From the NCBI GenBank assembly GCA_008694505.1, contig VZDJ01000056.1:9572091-9636090 (forward strand): a stretch of 64,000 nt of DNA, given 5' to 3'. The notes below the pieces were generated by a model that saw only the letters and a program-made list of their open reading frames with translations, had not been told where the DNA came from and searched no databases. This stretch comes from Cyanoderma ruficeps (Eukaryota; Chordata; Aves; Passeriformes; Timaliidae). This document shows positions 38,247 through 48,800 of the stretch, in pieces. Each line of letters begins with the position of its first letter. The stretch's first letter is position 1. The position numbers were made by a program, and so were the translations under genes.

Positions 38247-38923
38247 ATTAAGAGACCCGCTGCCATGGGATACCCAGTCAGTTCAACACCAAAATTAACA
38301 AACTGATAAGAACAGGGGAGAATTAACTGCTTTTCCTTGAATTTCAGCCTCTCCTGTTTCTCCCTTCTGAATATGTAAGGTTGGCTCTCCAAAGAAGCCA
38401 CAAAGAAAAGGGCATCAGTCTCAATGTCCATCTCATTCATTTGCTAGAGCTTATATACTGATTGTCCTTACAGAACCTATAGCTCAAATGCACTCTTTAA
38501 TTCATGCTTAAGGTTCTGAGGACCTCATCTAAAGTTGTAACTAGATGAAGAAAATCCCAGTGTAACCAGGAGAATGTTTTAAAGAGCAAATTCAGCTGTC
38601 AAATGTAATTTTTGTGTTGGTATCTTTGGCATTCTCAAAGAAACTCAAATTTCTAAAGCTGAACTACAACCTATGAAAAACGCAGTCACTGATGAGGTAC
38701 CAAACCAGCCATACTTGTATTGGTGCAAATGATACCATTCCAACACAATAATCAAATGAGTTTCTCATAAACTCTCCTGTAATCCAATAAAGTAACAGCC
38801 TTTGTTATAAAACCTTTATCAATCTCAATCTGTAATATTTACATACATATCACAGGGCATGAAAGGGACCTGGAACAACTGACAAGCAAACTGAGATAAA
38901 TGACAAATAACCATCATTATGAC

Positions 38924-38936
38924 AAAAAAAAAAAAA
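38924..38936. repeat. Poly-A run (13 A)
   Basis: Thirteen consecutive A in non-coding sequence, with no adjacent retrotransposon body recognised. Confidence 0.8.
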
Positions 38937-40919
38937 GCAAAAGGCAGCATTATGTAGAAACTTTATCAAGTAATTAATGATCTATCTGGGAATAATTACC
39001 TGTGACTCACCACTCCCATTTTCTTAAATGAATTTCAAAGCTATTAAATAGCCCCTCAACAATAACCAGCATGTGAGACGCAGCTTCGCCTCTTTTGCCC
39101 ACAAAATTTTATCTTAATCAGGGAATATGGAGAGTCTTGGGGAGGAGCGGGTGAGCGGATACAGCTGTCAGGTAGTGAGGGATGTGTGTGCTTGGAAGGA
39201 CAGGGCTGGAAAATGGATGGAGATACGGGATGAACTCATGGCCTGCATCTTTTTATGGCTGGTACAAGACGGGCCCAGTGATGGCCTGTCACAAACTGTG
39301 GGAACTGAAAAAGCAGAGAGGACTTTTATGGCTTTGCAATGAGCTTACACAGATAAAGGTTAGAAACAGAGCTCAATTTTAGGCCTTGAAATATTTGGAG
39401 CATAGAAAATTTCTGAGCTGCAGAAAATATAAAACAAGCAACTATTGTATGCTGTGTGTGCAGTGTTTATTGGCTTAAGTAGATTCTTGCAAGCTTTCAG
39501 CATTAATGTGTTAGCTAAAAGACTTTTAAAAGGCCTTGTAACAAAGAGAACTTTGGCATCTGTTGTTATGGCGTGAGTTTTACCATCTTTTATGTCTCCA
39601 CCTTTACTGAGACTAATAATGAAATAAAATCCTGCAGAATGCCTCTCAGTTGCCCCATGCTGTTATTAGATACTAGATCCAACACAAACTCTCTGGCATT
39701 TCTGGAGCGCCCAGGCTGGGAGCAGGATGTTTCCTGATCAGGGATCCCAGAGAGCAGAAAGGTCTGAGGGGGATTTAAGTGCAGAAGATGTTTTATGCAC
39801 GAGTAGCATGTGCTCCCCAAAAAGTCTCAGTGTCACACTGTGATGCCTTCTCGTTAGGAGAATAAACACAAGTGATGATGAGTGCAACCACGAGTGCCTA
39901 AACTGAGGTGAATCAAACCCAGTGAGGGTCACAAGCTCAGCAGGAGAGACACAAAATGTGTTTTCAGTCCTTTTCCTGTGCAAAAGGTTAAGGTGTTACT
40001 CAAGGCTGTGGACAGCATGGTTTGAGGACAGCACTTCACAGAGGTTTCTTACCAAGTACCCAAAAGACTCTGAGATTATTTTGGAAGTTATTTGCTGCAC
40101 TATTTTAAAAATAAAGCAATTTAATGACTTTTTTTTGCTGTGGTGGGGTAGGAACGGAAAGAGCCTCCCCACCAGAATGAACTGCTCAGGTTGGGTGACT
40201 CAAGCAAGGAGTGTTTCGCTTTTGCAACTTGGCTGAGGGAGAAGGAAAGTGCCGAAAGGCTTGGAGTGGTGATGGCTTTGTGAAAAAGAGAATTTAGGAC
40301 TCCTAGGAATTTTTAAATTGAACTAAATAAATTAATCATTTCTACTGGATCGAATTTTGCACCAAGTCCCGTGTCAGTTTTACTTCTTCATCGTGATTAA
40401 GGATGAGATTATTTTGCCTTTATATTACGATTTTTATCCCATTTATTTGCATAGACCGTAACCTTTCTGGGCAAAGTCTGTGTTGATAAAGGTATGCATG
40501 AAGAAGTCAGTGCTACAACTGCATTGTCTCCTCATTCACAAAGCCTGCAGCAGAACTCACATGCACAGACACCAAAGTTCTGTTCCTCACCTAACAAAAC
40601 GCCCTCGTACAGTATGCAGCTGTTGCAGTTACAGCTGGGTTTTCTTCTAAAGCTAAAATTTGCTTAAAAATTGTACAGAAATTTCACTTATGAGTCTACT
40701 TTAATGCATTTCACGTTCAAGCTAAATATCCCAGAAAAAAAAAATCATCAAAACATCAGCAACCTTTAAATCCTATTTCAAAAGACACAGTCTTTGCCAT
40801 TAAATCTTTTTCTTTTCACCAACAAAACTATATTACGCAAACTTGGTATGTATATGAGCTAGTTTATTGTCATTATTGGTGTTCTGTATGAGTGCTAACG
40901 ACCTTGCATAAAGCAGACA

Positions 40920-41290
40920 TAAATTATTTTCACATATCATCCCTCGAGTAGCTTTATGGAAATGCACAGAGTGATTGTGTACTGAGCTCTTCAATTAAAT
41001 GCCAGAGAAAAAGTGACTTTGGTATGGTTTTGCCATTTGATTTCATGGGATGATCCCATTCCCCAAAGTGACAGTAACCTACTTTTATGCTAAAGGGCAG
41101 TGGTTTGAAGGACCATATCAAAAATCTGTGCCTGTTGTAGCTAGCATTTAATTTCGACTCAATTAAATTGCAATTTGACTGGGGAGACACATATTTTAAA
41201 TATTCAAATGCAAGCATTCCGAGAGAATATTTTCATCTGAAAGAAAGAAAAAATTAATGCTTTTTGTGCAAAATTTTAAATTCTGTATCA
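40920..41290. promoter_or_regulatory. Candidate conserved non-coding element
   Basis: Repeat-free AT-rich block with GTAGCTAGCATTTAATTTCG, CTCAATTAAATTGCAATTTG and TTTAAATATTCAAATGC, all homeodomain-like, plus CpGs at CTCGAG, TTTCGAC and TTCCGAG. Texture of an enhancer; inference only. Confidence 0.25.
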
Positions 41291-41411
41291 AACCACAGGC
41301 CACATTCACGTTGGACTTTTCACAGCACACAGGATGTGTATGAGGTGTGCGGGAAATAGATGTTTAAAAATGTGAGTTGGTTTGATCTGGACAAGCTGCG
41401 TGGAATGTGGT

Positions 41412-41423
41412 ACACACACACAC
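41412..41423. repeat. (AC)6 microsatellite
   Basis: Six perfect AC units. Short, of no further significance. Confidence 0.8.
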
Positions 41424-41855
41424 CTACTCAGTTTTGTAGTTATTCCCAAGCCAATGTAGATAATGAGGGAAAGACAGTTTTACACAGGCACTCTGTATGC
41501 TACAGTTAAAAGACATAAATCTGCAAACGTGTCTGTTTGTGGAGGGATCAGGTTTTGTTGCAACTTTTGGATCCAGATGTGAATTTTGAAACTGGAACAT
41601 TCCCAGCTGCTGTCCTGGCTTTGACCATTTGCTGTCCTCTCACTTGAGTGCTTGATTTAAAACTGGCTTCAATAGCACACCTGATGTTCCCAGAGAAGCC
41701 TTCTGGAACTACCACATGCTGTGCTTAAAGGATTCTCAAACCACTCCATGAAATGCAACACAATGGAGGAACATGTGTGTATCCTGTTTGTGCAACTCCA
41801 GCTTCCCCAGGTGCTCCTGGATTCTCCCACCTTCAGCAGTATTTCTCAAAAAAAA

Positions 41856-41884
41856 CCCCAAAAAACCCCAAACCAGACCCCCCC
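41856..41884 (-). other. G-rich run with quadruplex potential
   Basis: On the minus strand there is a run of seven G, a loop TCTGGTTT, then GGGG, TTTTTT, GGGG. With the seven-G run split in two this gives four G-tracts. It may arise from a decayed A/C-rich simple repeat. Confidence 0.4.
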
Positions 41885-43483
41885 AGACATTCTACACTGA
41901 GTAATAAATACATAACAACTGGATATATAGTACTTGAATTGTTTTATATCTCAGGGTCAACAAGAAACATAAGAAAATAGTTGCATTTTTTTGTTTGCAA
42001 TGTATTTTTTTGTGCACTAGGCAACATATCCTGGCATCTCCTCACAGGAAAGTCCATTTTCCTTAAAGAACTCCTCTTTTGTCCTCTTAGTTTGAAGGAG
42101 AGCAGCCTTCCTCTGGGAAATAACACCTGAGCTGACAAAAAGGATTGTGCAAGCAGCCTGTGAGCTTCACTAGCTCAAGCTGCTGCTTGTGACAACATGG
42201 AATTAAAGCCAGTGCTCCTCTTGGCCTGGGAATTGGTGCATGGAAGGACTCCAAGCAGGGCAGCACTTCATTCAAACCCCATTTCACAGAGACAGCCGAG
42301 CTCCAGAAGACAGACAAACCTGTGGGGTTTGGAGCAATTCCCCAGTCCAGCCAACCCTGGCCAAGGTTTCCACTCCTGCCTGACACAATGGCTCGCTGTG
42401 TTCCCTCTGCCAGGTCCCACCAGCCAAGAAATGCACGCTGAATTGCATCATAAGGAAAATAAAAACTGGGATTATTTAATTTGACATTGATTTCTCCTGA
42501 ATTCGTAGCTTAGCAGTTGTACAGTGCAGTGACTGAGCACCTCCTCCAAGCCTGGGCTTTTTCTGTGTGTAAGGAACAAAATCACAAGCTTGGAAGAGTT
42601 TCTTGTTGCCCAGCACACAGGGAAAATATGGGGAATTGTTATCTTTGGCCTCCGTATGACGCTATGAAAGTGATGCATATAAAATACGTGTTGACAGAAA
42701 GCTGAAGTGCCCTGCTCTTTTCTTTTTGATCATCTCCACTTTAAATAGCTTCGACTCTATGTAATTCTTCCTTTCCATCTAATTTGTGGGTTGAAGAAGT
42801 GAAAGCAACTGTTTCCGAAGATAAACTCAAGGAATTAAAATGATATTGTTTTTTAGTTTCTTGCTCCTGTGCTGGTAAATGAATTCATAAATGGAAGTAT
42901 TAATACTTATGATGAAAATGCATCCTATAATTGCTACGCTTAACAGATAAAGAACCATGAGAAAGACAAAGCAAAAAAATGAATTAAAGAAAATTAGTGT
43001 TTTCATTTTGGGCACGAAGTTTTGAGTTGCAAATGAAGATAAGAAAATGAACCACATTTCCTGTTTATGTTACCGAGACTCTCATTAAGGTGTCTCCTCT
43101 TTGACCTATGTTGTTACAAGGAAGAAGCTAAGGCAAGCAGGCTTATCCTAATGAGAGGCAAGAATATCCCTGCTTTCTCACAATTAGAATAAATGTACAG
43201 GGGAGCCAGATGGGGCCTTTAAAATTTTCCACAATTATATGCCTGCTGCAGATAATGGCAAAGACCTCACTGGCTGTGATAAGGCAAAACTTAAATGAAC
43301 AGATTAGGAAATTTTTGGGTTTCAGCTTCATTTTTCCTCCTTTAGTTGTGTTTTGATCTTTGGTGAGTTCTGGGGAAGAGAGAAGAGGAGGGAAAGAGGT
43401 GATTTACTGGAATGCTTTCATTTCAAATGATAAATTTCATACAGCATAACCAGAAACAGTTTTTTACTCGATAAAAGGCAAAC

Positions 43484-43507
43484 NAAAAAAAAAAAAAAAA
43501 AAAAAAA
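43484..43507. repeat. Single N plus A23 homopolymer
   Basis: The only ambiguous base in the window (43484) is followed by 23 A. The tract is flanked by near-identical words (AAAAGGCAAAC before, AAAAGGCAAGC after). This points to an unresolved homopolymer or contig join, or alternatively to a poly-A insertion with a short target duplication. Confidence 0.8.
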
Positions 43508-44768
43508 GGCAAGCCTATGGTGGTTTTCATAAGCATCAAGTAATTCTGTCATTTTTATCTAACTAAAACACCAGTGTCCTTGATACTTCCACAACCTTCG
43601 ATGTTGCTTCTCTGCTTATAATCCCCCTTCTTCCCTCATGTGTCCCACGTCCCTGGCTCTGCCACTGCAGCTCCTCCAAACCAAATCATTCCTGGGTTTC
43701 ATGTCTTTCTCTGTACTGAGAGCCTTTCGCCTGCCCGTGGTTCTGCACATCTGCTTCTTGCTGATTTTAAAACACCCTTTTTTCTTCAGAATACACTTTT
43801 CCTGGGTTGGTTTAATTGTGATGTTTCTAAATATTCTGGGACAGAGCAACAACAGGAGTCAGAGATGTGCTCAAACGCACCGTTGTGGTTCAGTGGCTTC
43901 GGAAGGACCTGTGCGTGACATATTGGTCACCTCCAAAGATCAGACCCCTTCATGACACCTGAAACTGGATGTTACCAATGAAGTGAACAGATAGACTGAC
44001 TGAGCATTGTTTAATTGTGCTGTTTAGTGTAGTTCAAACATTTATTTCCAAACCCTTCACTTGCCCTTTTCTGGGAGAGCCCCCTGGCAAGAACAGGAGT
44101 GAATTTGAGTGAATTTGTGTGACCACGAGGAGGAGAAAACTCCATACAAAGAGTCTGTCTCAATACAAGTACAGTGGAAGATAGTGAAAAGCTGCTCCAA
44201 AATTTAAACCCAGTTGTGCTTCACTTGATTTAAATAATCAGGAAGCAAATAACCAATACCCGCCTTAAACCTCCCTGTGGTATCGGGACCGTGGGTTTAT
44301 TTAAGTGCACTGACTGCTGAAAACAGTCATTCAGAAAAGCGTATTTTGGCACCGTAAACAAAGTCCAATTATTTCATCTTTACCGTGGCACTCAACAAAA
44401 TTACCAATAAATAAAACAACTGGGAAAGCTTTAAGATCCATGAGAGTATCCAGCAGTGTGACAAACAAAACCATCGAGTTACAACTGTTATAAAGTGGGT
44501 AATAGACACAGTGGGCCCAATTTCCCCAACTTTACAATAATCTGAAAAGCCCTGCAGAGCTCTTTTCACTTGTTCATCTTACTTCCTTCACTGCGGCTCA
44601 TAATTAATTTAAACCGTGCAATTCACGAACAGTTGTTCCATTGTATTGTCAACTTTGTGGAGTTTTAAAATTGTAGGAGCTCTTATTGGAAATAATGATG
44701 GAAAAAACTGAAATTTCACTTGCATGTACCTTGGCTGCTTGCATTGAATTGGCATCGCTCAAGGTCTG

Positions 44769-45259
44769 TGTGATGCCTTGAGAGGCTACCTAGGACAGAG
44801 GCTGGACAGTGTTAAGGGAATAAAGTAGGTATTTATTAAAAAGGTAGGTATTTAAAAAAGTAGGTATTTATTTTAAAGTAGGTATTTATTAAAAGGCCTT
44901 CAAAGGATACACCTTGGACACTACAAGAGCCCTACCATGGCTCCAACCAAGATGGACTCTGAGTCACGAGTTTTCACACTTTTATAAGTTTTGGTCCATT
45001 TACATATTGGGGTTAACTGTCCAATGACAACTTCAGGCAATGCAGTCCCATCCTCCCACTTTGCTCTCCTCAATTCCCTCTTGTTTGTATTTTTTGGGCC
45101 TGAAGCTGCAATGGTGTTCTTGGTTCTCAGGCTGGAAAAGGATTGTTTTGTCTAACTAAACTGTGAGGAGAACTTGCTAACATTTTATATCAAGTTTAGA
45201 GTTATATACCAATGCAGTACAGAATCTGGAAAATATGAAAGCTAAAACTTGAGGCATCA
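44769..45259 (-). mobile_element. Solo LTR of an endogenous retrovirus (ERVL-like)
   Basis: 491 bp with full LTR anatomy on the minus strand: it starts TGATGCCTC at 45259, has a TATAAAA box at 44986..44980, polyadenylation signals AATAAA about 95 nt further on, and ends GGCATCACA at 44769. The termini are TG..CA with an inverted TGATGCC/GGCATCA. A five-base GTCTG flanks it (44764..44768 and 45261..45265), one base off the ideal position on the right. No gag, pol or env sequence is adjacent, so this is a recombined solo LTR. Family assignment to a songbird ERVL-type LTR is from memory. It lies antisense to nothing and in the same orientation as the host gene. Confidence 0.8.
44821..44895 (-). 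repeat. Four-copy tandem duplication within the LTR
   Basis: Four imperfect copies of an AAGTAGGTATTTATT unit (15-18 bp each) lie in the R/U5 part of the LTR. Three copies keep a minus-strand AATAAA, at 44890..44885, 44872..44867 and 44837..44832. Confidence 0.85.
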
Positions 45260-45517
45260 TGTCTGCTCTGTACCTTGGGCATTGAGCAATGGCTGGGTCA
45301 GTTTTCCACCAGCTCTTTTACTCCTGGGGCAGGACCTGCTGGATGAGCCCAGAGCACAGCTGGAGCTCAGCCTGTGTGATGCTCAGGATGGTAAATTAGC
45401 TCACAGAAATCACCTTCTCGACAAACTACCTGTATGGGTGCACCCCTGTACCAGCCAAATTCTGGCCAAAAATGGCATGAGAGCACGCTGGCTTTCCATG
45501 AAGTACTGCAAAGAAAG
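45260..45517. other. Non-coding gap between LTR and CR1
   Basis: About 260 bp of unique-looking sequence between the solo LTR and the CR1 fragment. No retroviral internal sequence and no gene is visible. Confidence 0.55.
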
Positions 45518-45896
45518 GATCACAATCAAAGGATCACAAAATATCCTGAATTGAAGGGATCCTAAAGATTGTCCAGTTTCAACTTCTCTGCCATGGACAG
45601 GAACACTTTCTGCTACCCCAGGTTGCTCCAAACCCCGTCCAACCTGGCCTTGGACACTTCCAGGAATGGGGCAGCCACAGCTGCTCTGGGAACCTGTGTC
45701 AGCACCTCATCACCCTCACAACAAGGAATTTTTTCCTAAAATCTAATCTAACCCCACCCTCTGTCAGTGTCAAACCATTCCCCTTGTCCTGTCAGTCCAG
45801 GTCCTTGTAAATAGTCTCTCTCCATGTTTCTTGCAGGTTCACTTCAAGTACTGGAAGGGACGATTGGGTCACCCCAAAGCTTCTCCAGGCTGAATA
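45518..45896 (-). mobile_element. CR1 LINE, 3' portion
   Basis: Reverse complement of a CR1 3' end, readable in order: GGATCACAATCAAAGGATCA (degraded terminal octamers), GGGATCCTAAAGATTGTCCA, the CTGCCATGGACAGGAACAC segment, CCCGTCCAACCTGGCCTTGG, ACACTTCCAGGAATGGGGCA, CAGCACCTCATCACCCTCAC, AAAATCTAATCTAACCCCAC, CTTGTAAATAGTCTCTCTCC and CTTCTCCAGGCTGAATAAAA. About 380 bp, 5'-truncated, no coding potential. The best-preserved repeat in the window. Confidence 0.95.
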
Positions 45897-48800
45897 AAAC
45901 ATGATACAGCCACAGCCCATTTTGCCTGCACCCTGTCCTGTGACACAGACTGTGTCAGCTTCACTCTAAATTGGCACAGAAAGAGGTTTTTTCCTTTTCC
46001 TGCAAGGGGTGCACTCAAACAGAGTCTCCTGTGGTGGGTCTGAACGCGGAGAAGAATCTGTTTGCACAAAGACCACAGCAATCACTCAACAAATGTCTAA
46101 ACTTCCCAAGGATGGGAAGATGCAAAGATTACAGCCTGTCACGGCCCTGAGCAGTGCAGGCTGTCAGCCCCTCTCAGGGACAGGGAAACTGGGCTGGACG
46201 GGAGCTTATAGACAAGAAGTTATTGACAGTCAGCTGATGAATGGTAACTCATTAAAGCCGGGGGAATATTATTGCTTGCAATGCTCTGTCCATACAGGTA
46301 ATCAATTTTCTAAGTGAATGAAACTGCATTAGGGTCACTTTAATTTCCAATGAGAATGTTGACACAAGCACTTAGTGGAGTTTGACTAATCTATTTAAAA
46401 CAAACTTAGATTTGTTTCTCTCAGTAGCTCTGTGTAGGCAACTCTTGGACAGGATCAACACAGCTACTTCAGGATTAACATGCCAAGGAATTCTGCCATT
46501 TCTCATTTCTCAAAGTGTATTTCGCCTCAGCATCTTCCACATACAGCTTCAAGCACCTGCCCTTCAAGCTGACGTTGAAGATTCATTTCAAATACAAAGG
46601 GACAGCAGACTTACTTGGTCTTCATGGTAAATGTTTTATTTTTTCATTAAGGGGCTAGATGGAAGCGACAAGAAAATGAAATTTAAAACAAGAAAAAGGG
46701 AAAAGAAGAAGGTTTAATAAAGACCAGTAGTTGTCATATCAAGCAATCCACAGGAAACGTGGGAAAAGCAAAGCATTAGCACAGTGTGCCACACAGAAGA
46801 AATCTCACACCGAGCCCAGAGAGTTGAAAAGGAACCCTCATCTCCTTGATGCTGATGGGAATTTTGCCACTGACTTAGTGGAGACGGGTTTCCACCCACA
46901 CTGTCTAAGGGGAATGCTTTGCTGCTGAGCACACCATGGCAGCCACCCCAGAAAAACAGCAGCCTGCTGCACCACGACAGATGCTGACTCCATCCAAAAC
47001 CTGTTCTTAGCTCAGTGACTGAGTTTTTGGCATGGCTTTGTACCTGCTCTTGTTTTATTTGCTACAGCCTTATGCGGGGATGGCACAAAGCTCAGAGAAT
47101 CTTCTAACGAACATGAAACGGAGATCACAGGATCGCAGAATAACCAGGACATTGAACAGTGGCAGGACAAGTTGACTGGAAGCAAATGCTAAAGGAAATC
47201 AAGATTTATTTCCTGGCCTGAAATATTCAGAACAAAATCAAATGATTAAACTTTATTTCATCCCATGAAAAGATAAATTTTTTGAAATGCATCTCCTGTG
47301 TTCAAAACATTTTGTATAAAAAGCAATGATTTTTCTTCATCTACTTCCTTTCTATGGAAGCAGTTTTGCCACTGCCCTGGATGTTCTGGCAGGCAGAAAA
47401 CCTGGTCAGGGATAAAAAAAGGTTAATTGTACTGACTGTTAAGGGAGCCTCAAAACATGATGTGGCCACTGTCCTGTTTTTGACTAATGCCTCGAATTAC
47501 CTGTTCTGTTGGTTTAACATGGATTTGTCTAACAAAAGCGTCAGATTATTTTAAATACTGACCAGCCTCCAAGGAGTAATTACAGCAACAAAAGAAGCAA
47601 TCACCTGAACACAACTGGCTGTCTGTCATCTCTTACTGGTCACCCCCATGGCCCAAAGGAACCACAGCAAAGGCCCTGATTAGCTCTGAGCACTGATGGT
47701 TCAGCTCACAATAAAGCCTTTAACCCTCAACTTGGCGAACCACAGTGAAGAATTCTTCATACTTGTTCAAGAAATTCGTGTCCCCAGGAATAGCTGAGTC
47801 CAGAAAGCTCAGTGGTTTGAAGTGATTCTCAGCCAGTTACAGACTTTCTGCAATCCAGGAGGGCACTGCCCTGTGTGGACTGCAAGGACTGGAGCCATGG
47901 GCACAGGAAGGGTTTTCCTGGGAAGTATCCCTTCGCAAAGGAGCTGTAGAGTGCAACTCTGGTGAGTGCCCTTCCCCTGTTTTTCTCCAGATCTGTCTCC
48001 ATGGAATCCATTTCAGCGACCTTGTCATGGCTCAGTGTGAGACAGGCCAAGAGGTGAAGGCTGGGGAACCTCTCCTGTCCAGTGGGATTGTCAACAGTAT
48101 TCAAATGATCTCATTAGCCAACAGTCCGACTTCCAAAGATCCTTTCAGATACCCACGGAAAAGACAATTCCTCTTAGCCTGGCATAACTTCCATCTGATA
48201 TCTTTTTCTTAAAAAGAACTGTGCACAGTTGGCCGACAGCTTTTCGTGCTTACCTGGGAGTAAATACCACAAATTTGGGGCTTAGCAATGTTTTTACTTC
48301 TATTAATGTTTCTTTTGATTATTACTCACATGAGAAAAGATATCTAGAAAATAGCTGAAATATATTTCATACCGTGCAAGGAATCAGCTTGCACCTAACC
48401 CAACACAGGCATGAGAGGAGTCAGATATTAGGGAAGGGAAAAAAAATTGCTTTTAAAGTATTCCAGCTCCATTCCTTTCTTGCTGTTTTGGATGCTGAAG
48501 AGCCATCCATCTCTGCATGTCTACAGCCAGAGCTCATCCCTTTCCCAGGGAAGCCAATGCCATTGATTTGGAGGAGAACTGCCTAGTTAGGCACCTATCC
48601 ATTCTGGAGAAGGGAGAGACCTGCCCGTGTGTTACATCCTAATCTCCAGCATTACAGGCAGGCCCTGCTTTGCCTGGAATTAATGGCTGCAGACACATCG
48701 ATCCCATGGCAGAAAGGTCACACTCCCCAAAGCCAGACACATAAAAGAGAAAAATGGAGATGAAAAGCCTTCACTCTTCCAAGTGAGCGTTCTGCCTGCT

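Larger units (their letters stand above)
21969..44768. other. 22.8 kb of non-coding sequence without recognisable interspersed repeats
   Basis: No exon, tRNA or identifiable transposon found on either strand. Holds candidate conserved blocks (23.67-24.0, 24.23-24.48, 34.26-34.9 and 40.92-41.29 kb), a CTCF-like motif at 38.23 kb, a G-rich quadruplex-like run (minus strand) at 41.86 kb, short homopolymers and microsatellites, and the single N at 43484. Open frames up to 173 codons (24544..25065, plus) lack any known domain. Confidence 0.6.

Noticed and set aside
37997..38440. 147-codon minus-strand frame
   Set aside because: No domain, no splice sites at sensible positions; a CTCF-like motif sits inside it.
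47122..47160. GATCACAGGATCGCAGAATA as a CR1 terminus
   Set aside because: Resembles the octamer end of a minus-strand CR1, but the following bases do not continue into CR1 sequence.
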